Below, one piece after another: positions 24,114-29,019 of a stretch of 29,019 nt of DNA. Position 1 is the stretch's first letter. Every line of letters begins with the position of its first letter. Made by a program: the position numbers and the translations under genes. The stretch comes from Paludibacteraceae bacterium (lineage in GTDB: Bacteria > Bacteroidota > Bacteroidia > Bacteroidales > Paludibacteraceae): assembly GCA_017542915.1 (NCBI GenBank), contig JAFXWI010000085.1, positions 1 to 29,019 of the forward strand, given 5' to 3'. Below the pieces are notes generated by a model. That model had not been told where the DNA came from and made no database searches. It saw only the letters and a list, made by a program, of their open reading frames with translations.

Positions 24114-26437
24114 TAATTATCTTCTTTTTTATCTAAATCATAACGGAAGCCGAGATAGATCTTCCAGCCTGTCGTAGGCGCACAGACCATGGATGCATCG
24201 AAATCTGCGCCGTAAGGGTGAAAACTGTCTATAATAGGATTCGCTTGTTTGAAATTCGTCATATTCTCTGCGCCGAGGTAGAGACTGCATGTACGGAAGT
24301 ACTTGGTAATCTGCGCCATGAGTTGCGGATACCATGAGATCTCTTTAGGCGTACCGTACCCACCGCGATAATCGCCCATCGCCGTAAAGCCATCGGGCAT
24401 TCGGCTGATCCCATTGAACTGTGCGGTGACATCAAATTGCCATTTTTTGAGAGGCGTTTGGTAAGAGGTGGTGATGACGCCTTTGAAACGGTTCGTAAGG
24501 GCTTTGGTTCGCAAGCGGGCTTGTCCCTCGGCGTCGATCGTGGTCTGCTTGACATCCGTCCAACGGAAAGCAGCTGTCCAAGTCCATCCTCGCAACACTT
24601 CGATACTTGCTTCCACCTGCGCACAATGGGCAAAAGACTTCGCTCCCGAAAGATCCTTTTGGTTGTAGATATGTACCGCGTGTTTGTCCTGATCAAGGTC
24701 CACGATGAGCGAATTGAGGAAATGGGTATAGTAATACTCCGCCGAGAGTTGTAACTGCTTTTTTCCAAGGGGAATATAGAACGTGGTAGAGACGCCTGTG
24801 TTCACAGCTCTCTCCTGCTTGATCTCGTCCGCAAGCGAAAGGACACGACTTGAAGGAAGGATAAACGAGTTATCCGCAATCGCGTTTGGCGAACGATAAC
24901 CCAGACCTGCACTTCCGCGCAGCGTCCACCACGAGAAAGGCGAATAACGGACGTTCATTCGCGGTGTGAAGAAGAAACCATGTTTGGTAGAATAATCCGC
25001 ACGAACACCTGCCACCAACGAGAGCTTATCCGCGTATTTATAGCTGTACTCAGCAAAGATACCCGGCGTCAACTCCTGACGATCGAGAGAGAAGATTTGA
25101 GGATTTGAAGATTTCAAGATCTCAAGATCTTCATTGTACTTATCGTAGTTAATGGAGAGACCGGCAGAGAGACGATGGTCATTGTCAATCAGTCCTGCGC
25201 CTTCCCAGTTACCCTGATAGATGGCATTGAGGTACGCGTTGAGTTGGTTCGCTTTCCACGTGCGCGTACCATATGTATTATCCAGATTATGATAGCTGAC
25301 CGCGGTGATGAGGGCGATAGAAGAACCGGACTCTTCATCAAAGACATAGCCGTTCTTGAGGAATCCCTCTACGCGCCAAGTATTGAGGTCTATATGGTAA
25401 GGATTGACAATCGAATCCGCTCTTTGACCACCTCTGCGACGATCGTACAGACCGCGTACGAAAGCCTGAAAGGTATAGTCGCCATGCTTGTAAAACCAAC
25501 GGTTAGCGAGGTTTGCATTCTGCACCTTCGGCATATCGAGGAAAGAGTCTTTGTTCTCATCCATTCCATGAAAACTACCACCGTAATGAGCAAGAATTCC
25601 TGTGTACAACGACTCATGGTGGCAATGCTCATCGTGGCGATGATGCTCTTCATACACATGTTTCTTGAGAGGGATCTTCCAACCTCCCATGATATTCGCT
25701 TCCGTCATGGTCTCACTATTGACCATGAGGTTGACAGAGAGCGGGTTTTGCGTTTGAGGTTTGAGCAGCTCCACGTTGATCTGACCCGAGGTAGCCTCGT
25801 AGCCGTTGATGACCGAAGAGGTACCTTTGCTGACTTGGATAGAACTCATCCACGATCCGGGTATATACTCAAGTCCGAAATTCTGCGCCAAACCTCGTAC
25901 GGCAGGGGTGTTCTCCTGAATGAGCTGCACGTACGTACCGCTCAGACCGAGCAGACGAATCTGTTTGGCTCCCGTAGCGGCATCGGAATAAGCAACATCC
26001 ACCGAAGCGTTGGTCTCAAAGGCTTCGCTGAGGTTACAACAAGCTGCACGGCAGAGTTCCTCTGTGCCGATCGTTTGCGTATCGAACGCCGACGTGCGGC
26101 TCTTGAGGACTCCCATTTTCCGTTCGGTAATGGTCACCTCGTCCAAGACCGCTTCGTCAATAAGGACGATAGTAAGCGGTTGACGGTTAAGAACGGTGAT
26201 GGTATCGTTATGACAACCCACGAATGATGCCACAAGGCGGTTCGTGGTTTTAGTAGGCATGAGGGTGAAGGAGCCGTCCAAGCCCGCAGCAACACCTATA
26301 CCGGTTCCCGACCAATAGACATTCGCACCCACCAAAGGCTCACCGTGCTCATCCAAAACGACACCAGACACCTGTGCTTGCAAACAGGCATACGCTCCTA
26401 CCCCAATGATTATCAGGAATATTATAAATCTTCTCAT
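24113..26437 (-). CDS. TonB-dependent outer-membrane receptor with a histidine-rich stretch
   Basis: The protein has 774 residues. A signal peptide (about 1-22) is followed by a CarboxypepD_reg-like domain (SGVVLDEHGEPLVGANVYW) and a TonB-box-like DEVTITERK. The plug holds a CRAACCNLSEAFE motif (C129, C133, C134), then QIRLLGLSGTYVQLIQEN, then IQVSKGTSSVINGYEATSGQINVE. Residues 260-274 contain seven histidines and a cysteine (HVYEEHHRHDEHCHH) early in the barrel, a plausible metal-binding loop. Together with the cysteine-rich plug this suggests zinc, copper or a similar metal as ligand (inference). Residues about 435-448 are encoded by an octamer array. It is the first gene of the two-receptor operon. 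Confidence 0.92.
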   Translation of the reverse strand: MRRFIIFLIIIGVGAYACLQAQVSGVVLDEHGEPLVGANVYWSGTGIGVAAGLDGSFTLMPTKTTNRLVASFVGCHNDTITVLNRQPLTIVLIDEAVLDEVTITERKMGVLKSRTSAFDTQTIGTEELCRAACCNLSEAFETNASVDVAYSDAATGAKQIRLLGLSGTYVQLIQENTPAVRGLAQNFGLEYIPGSWMSSIQVSKGTSSVINGYEATSGQINVELLKPQTQNPLSVNLMVNSETMTEANIMGGWKIPLKKHVYEEHHRHDEHCHHESLYTGILAHYGGSFHGMDENKDSFLDMPKVQNANLANRWFYKHGDYTFQAFVRGLYDRRRGGQRADSIVNPYHIDLNTWRVEGFLKNGYVFDEESGSSIALITAVSYHNLDNTYGTRTWKANQLNAYLNAIYQGNWEGAGLIDNDHRLSAGLSINYDKYNEDLEILKSSNPQIFSLDRQELTPGIFAEYSYKYADKLSLVAGVRADYSTKHGFFFTPRMNVRYSPFSWWTLRGSAGLGYRSPNAIADNSFILPSSRVLSLADEIKQERAVNTGVSTTFYIPLGKKQLQLSAEYYYTHFLNSLIVDLDQDKHAVHIYNQKDLSGAKSFAHCAQVEASIEVLRGWTWTAAFRWTDVKQTTIDAEGQARLRTKALTNRFKGVITTSYQTPLKKWQFDVTAQFNGISRMPDGFTAMGDYRGGYGTPKEISWYPQLMAQITKYFRTCSLYLGAENMTNFKQANPIIDSFHPYGADFDASMVCAPTTGWKIYLGFRYDLDKKEDN
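25094..25133. repeat. Octamer array inside the second TonB receptor gene
   Basis: GATTTGAG, GATTTGAA, GATTTCAA, GATCTCAA and GATCTTCA follow with exact period 8. The reading frame is open through it. The region encodes EDLEILKSSNPQIFSL in the receptor barrel. Confidence 0.85.
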
Positions 26438-26460
26438 ACAATCTATTCAAAAAATGGGTG

Positions 26461-26491
26461 CAAAATTACTGCTTTTCAGTGACATACACAA
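26461..26491 (-). promoter_or_regulatory. Proximal promoter of the TonB receptor operon
   Basis: TTG (26491-26489), a 20-nt spacer and TAATTTTG (26468-26461) on the minus strand, 24 nt before the start codon at 26437. The spacer shares the AAAAGCAG tail with the promoter of the secreted-protein operon at 3778-3808. Confidence 0.75.
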
Positions 26492-26536
26492 TCCCTAAAA
26501 ATGGGGAATTAGCATAAATTTGCAGAATTTTGCGTG

Positions 26537-26567
26537 CAAAGGTACAAAAAAACTTGCACATATGCAA
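26537..26567 (-). promoter_or_regulatory. Distal promoter of the TonB receptor operon
   Basis: TTG (26567-26565), a 20-nt spacer and TACCTTTG (26544-26537) on the minus strand. Its -33 region lies in the same palindrome as the -33 of the divergent PagL-like gene. Confidence 0.65.
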
Positions 26568-26584
26568 GAATTTTTGTAATTTTG
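26554..26584 (+). promoter_or_regulatory. Promoter of the PagL-like gene, near-leaderless
   Basis: TTG (26554-26556), a 20-nt spacer and TAATTTTG (26577-26584). The -33 TTG and that of the divergent promoter are the two arms of the palindrome CTTGCA-CATA-TGCAAG (26553-26568). The start codon at 26593 is only 8 nt after the -7 element, so the leader must be very short. Confidence 0.75.
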
Positions 26585-26592
26585 CAGCCAAT

Positions 26593-27906
26593 ATGAAGAA
26601 AATCGTTATTTTTATAGCGCTATTGTTCGGCAGTTTGGCTCTTTTTGCGCTGCCCCATTACCAATTAGCGTACCGTTTGAGCGGTACCGGAGGAATGATG
26701 ATGAAGGACGAAAAAGTAGATCCGTTCATCCAACGTCCCGTATTAGGCGGTAGTTTTGCCGTGGAGTTTCTGCCGACGGGCAGATGGCACTGTTTGCAGC
26801 AGTGGAACAATGCTTCCATCGGTGTGGGCGTCAGTTATCTGAATCTGGGCAACGAAGCCAAACTCGGTTCCGCTTTTGCGGCGTACGGGTACATGAATCA
26901 GCCTTTCTATAACGGGAAACATTTCCGCATCGGTCTTCGTCCGACGGTCGGTTTGGCTGCTGTTACCAAACGCTATTCGAACACCTACGAGGGTACCCAT
27001 AAATACCAAGACCACGAGGGAGCCAACTGGTCTATCGGTTCTATTCTGAATGCCTATTTGGCGCTTGACCTGTATATGGATTTCCCGATTAAAGATGGTT
27101 TTGAGATCACACTTTCGGGAGGTTGGCATCATATATCGAACGGATCGATGATGCACCCGAACGCAGGGTATAATATCTTCGGCGGAGAAATCGGGTTGAG
27201 ATATAAGGACATTGGACGATGGACAAAGGACAAGGGACAAGGGACAAAGGACGAAGAACCGAAACCGGATGTACCGAGGAAGTTATACGATGGAGTGGAT
27301 AAGAAATGGGCGGTGGAGATCAGTGCTACCGGAGGCGCAAAGCAGAACTACTACGGCGATAACCGCAACGGACAGAAGTTCTTCGGCGTAGCGAGTCTCA
27401 AAGCCGCAGCATATTGGGTGCCGCTATCTATCTTCCGCATCGGAGGCGGTGTAGATGCTTTCTACGACGGTTATTATGCCTGCGTGAGTGAAGACTATGC
27501 CAACTTGCCGGGAAATGAAGGTGCGACCGTGACGTATTTCGGGAAGACGTATTTGAAGGAGAGCAATGTGAAGAACTGTTTCCGAGTAGGTATCAGTATT
27601 CAGCCCGAGTTTATCATCGGTAATCTGACGGCAGGTATTCATGTGGGATTCTATGTCTTTGACCCCGTGAAGAACTTAGAGCCGTATAAAAAAGCCGAAG
27701 CGGCTGACCAAAATGGCAAGCCGCTCAACAGAGGTGTCTTCTATGGCTATGATTTCTCGAAAGCCAGCAATTATCAAGACGGTTGGTGCTACATGCAGTT
27801 CGTGCTGAAATACCACGTGCTTGACCATCTATTTGTACAGTTAGGATTGAAGACACATGGCGTGCGGGCTGAGTTTATCGATGCCGGTATTGGAGTTGCT
27901 TTTTAA
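26593..27906 (+). CDS. PagL-like acyloxyacyl hydrolase (lipid A 3-O-deacylase family)
   Basis: The protein has 437 residues from the ATG at 26593. The frame opens at 26530, but that start precedes the promoter. Residues 1-19 are a signal peptide. GGWHHISNGSMMHPNAGYN holds the H-x-S-N-G catalytic pair (H180, S182) and PN-x-G typical of the family, and GGEIGL (E199) is a likely third catalytic residue. Such enzymes sit in the outer membrane and remove a 3-O-acyl chain from lipid A. The C-terminal end LGLKTHGVRAEFIDAGIG is common in Bacteroidales members. Residues about 205-221 (KDIGRWTKDKGQGTKDE) are encoded by a seven-unit heptamer array and form a lysine-rich linker between two barrel-like parts. 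Confidence 0.85.
   Translation: MKKIVIFIALLFGSLALFALPHYQLAYRLSGTGGMMMKDEKVDPFIQRPVLGGSFAVEFLPTGRWHCLQQWNNASIGVGVSYLNLGNEAKLGSAFAAYGYMNQPFYNGKHFRIGLRPTVGLAAVTKRYSNTYEGTHKYQDHEGANWSIGSILNAYLALDLYMDFPIKDGFEITLSGGWHHISNGSMMHPNAGYNIFGGEIGLRYKDIGRWTKDKGQGTKDEEPKPDVPRKLYDGVDKKWAVEISATGGAKQNYYGDNRNGQKFFGVASLKAAAYWVPLSIFRIGGGVDAFYDGYYACVSEDYANLPGNEGATVTYFGKTYLKESNVKNCFRVGISIQPEFIIGNLTAGIHVGFYVFDPVKNLEPYKKAEAADQNGKPLNRGVFYGYDFSKASNYQDGWCYMQFVLKYHVLDHLFVQLGLKTHGVRAEFIDAGIGVAF
27207..27255. repeat. Heptamer array inside the PagL-like gene (GGACNNN, 7 units)
   Basis: GGACATT, GGACGAT, GGACAAA, GGACAAG, GGACAAG, GGACAAA and GGACGAA follow with exact period 7. None of the three sense frames contains a stop codon within the array. 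It is the longest array in the window. Confidence 0.95.
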
Positions 27907-27918
27907 GCCCCATCCTAC

Positions 27919-27957
27919 TCTCCCTTAAAGGGGAGATATAATTTTTAATTATCAATT
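27919..27957. terminator. Stem-loop and short heptamer tract between convergent genes
   Basis: TCTCCC (27919-27924) pairs with GGGAGA (27931-27936) around TTAAAG. A T run follows at 27942. A short period-7 tract (TTTTTAA, TTATCAA, then TTAACGC) continues into the stop codon of the convergent gene. Termination by such a short stem is uncertain. Confidence 0.45.
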
Positions 27958-29019
27958 AACGCTCAGCAGTTTGTCTTCGATGAGATAGACGATCTCGACG
28001 GGGATACCATGATCCACGAGGGCTCGTCTGTCCGGACGGAAGAGAGCGAAGAACTCCTTGGAGTTTTTGCACAGCGTGCGCGCCTGACGGTAGGTCTCGT
28101 ACGCCATCATCCGGTCGCCTTTTAACAGGAGGCAATGACCGTAGTTGATATAATCCTTAGGCGAAGTAGTTCCCTTTCGCAAATGTCGTACAAGCCAAGA
28201 CGATGCCTCTTCTATATGCTCCCAAAGGAGATCCATGCGTCCGATGGAGAGGTACGCAAAAGCGACCGCACGAACACGATCTTGGTCATCACCCACTAAT
28301 TCGCTATATACCCACGTATCGGGTAGAATCTCTATCAGCCCCATCATATACTCTTGCTCCGAAGCAGGCACCCACGAGACGACACCCTCCATACTATCGT
28401 CCGAGCCGGTGAGTTCGAGTAAGTTACGCAGTTCCTCAGGCAGATCGTCAATAGTCATCTCGCCGGAGGAGATTCGTTCCTGCCAACTGGTTTTGCATGA
28501 ACTGATCATGGCTCCCAAGATCCGGAATGCCTCTTCTGCATCATCGTCGTGCTCATGAATAGCTTCGAGAAAAGCGTTTTGGATTTCCGGGAAATAATCT
28601 ATGCGAACATCGTAGTGAGCCAACAAGATGATGACATTCGCCAGACACTGCTCAGCGACCACTTCGTTCGCACCGTTGATACCTTCGATGAGGGCAAAGA
28701 GGGCTTGTTCGTTGAATGCCTCACGTATATTTTTCGCCAAGGAAGCGACTGCCAACAAAGCGACTGCTGAGTAGTTCGAGTCGTTATTGACCTCGCGAAA
28801 CCATTTCCAGTCCTCCTCCGTGAAACGCGGACAATAGGAGAAATACTGTAAGATAGACTGATGGCTCTGTTTGTTGAAACCATGCATCTCGGGTGCAATG
28901 CCCCGTTTGAGACGTATATCGAGGTAAACGGCATCGGTCAAGCGATACGTGTCTCCGGTGAGACTGTCTAAGATCTCATCGCCTTTGGGATCATCGGAGG
29001 TCAACCATTCGGCAAAGAG
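27952..29019 (-). CDS. Helical-repeat protein of unknown function (5' end outside the window)
   Basis: At least 355 residues are encoded. The frame stays open to the window edge, and the apparent start at 29004 is a TTG, so the true start lies outside. The sequence is acidic and helical, with HEAT/TPR-like pairs (SAVALLAVASLAKNIREAF, NEVVAEQCLANVIILLAHYD, YGHCLLLKGDRMMAYETYRQA). An acidic HEHDDDAEEAFRILG segment lies in the middle. No catalytic motif is visible, and a scaffold role would be a guess. The stop codon lies in a short period-7 tract. Confidence 0.7.
   Translation of the reverse strand, partial: LFAEWLTSDDPKGDEILDSLTGDTYRLTDAVYLDIRLKRGIAPEMHGFNKQSHQSILQYFSYCPRFTEEDWKWFREVNNDSNYSAVALLAVASLAKNIREAFNEQALFALIEGINGANEVVAEQCLANVIILLAHYDVRIDYFPEIQNAFLEAIHEHDDDAEEAFRILGAMISSCKTSWQERISSGEMTIDDLPEELRNLLELTGSDDSMEGVVSWVPASEQEYMMGLIEILPDTWVYSELVGDDQDRVRAVAFAYLSIGRMDLLWEHIEEASSWLVRHLRKGTTSPKDYINYGHCLLLKGDRMMAYETYRQARTLCKNSKEFFALFRPDRRALVDHGIPVEIVYLIEDKLLSVN

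Noticed and set aside
25175..26227. 350-residue plus-strand frame opposite the second TonB receptor gene
   Set aside because: The receptor on the minus strand is certain from its domains. The opposite frame shows no recognisable fold and begins inside the receptor without a promoter.

Overview
The window looks like a chromosomal segment from a member of the Bacteroidales (Bacteroidota). The evidence is direct. About a dozen promoters have the family's -33 TTG / -7 TAnnTTTG form with a 19-20 nt spacer, start codons lack Shine-Dalgarno sequences, there are two TonB-dependent receptors with carboxypeptidase-like N-terminal domains, a BspA-type leucine-rich-repeat surface protein, and a PagL-like lipid A deacylase. 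I cannot fix the genus. An uncultured gut lineage is an inference only. No phage, IS element, CRISPR array or rRNA gene is visible.

Layout. 101-3740 (-): two secreted proteins sharing a C-terminal tail. 3892-4135 (+): a tRNA-Glu(CTC) unit with its own promoter and two terminators. 4222-5130 (+): an outer-membrane barrel protein, convergent with a menG / Dabb / unknown secreted protein operon (5131-6834, -). 7013-9034 (+): groES-groEL. 9006-12562 (-): an operon of a long RelA/SpoT-family gene, recR, a membrane protein, a HAD hydrolase and a GNAT acetyltransferase. 12690-13996 (+): an unknown membrane-anchored protein and rsmD. 14063-20787 (-): a co-directional run of TPR protein, ribH, aspartate kinase, YitT-type membrane protein, sugar nucleotidyltransferase, galE and manA, with one recognisable promoter at its head. 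The last three genes suggest activated-sugar supply for surface glycans. 21227-21820 (+): queH. 21810-26437 (-): two translationally coupled TonB receptors, one with a His-rich stretch. 26593-27906 (+): PagL-like hydrolase. 27952-end (-): a repeat-protein gene cut by the window edge.

The strongest unexplained signal is a population of short tandem arrays, nearly all of period 7 (a few 8, 10 or 15), found in almost every intergenic gap and inside several genes. The period is conserved but the unit sequence differs at every locus. At gene boundaries the arrays often supply the stop codon of the upstream gene (in one case also the start codon of the next gene). Because 7 is not a multiple of 3, stop-containing units put stops in all frames. 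Inside PagL, RecR and both TonB receptors similar arrays are read through in frame. Three arrays are interrupted by a spacer of the form GAC plus a direct repeat. The RelA/SpoT-family protein lacks both its hydrolase and ACT domains, and its C-terminal truncation falls exactly on one of these arrays.
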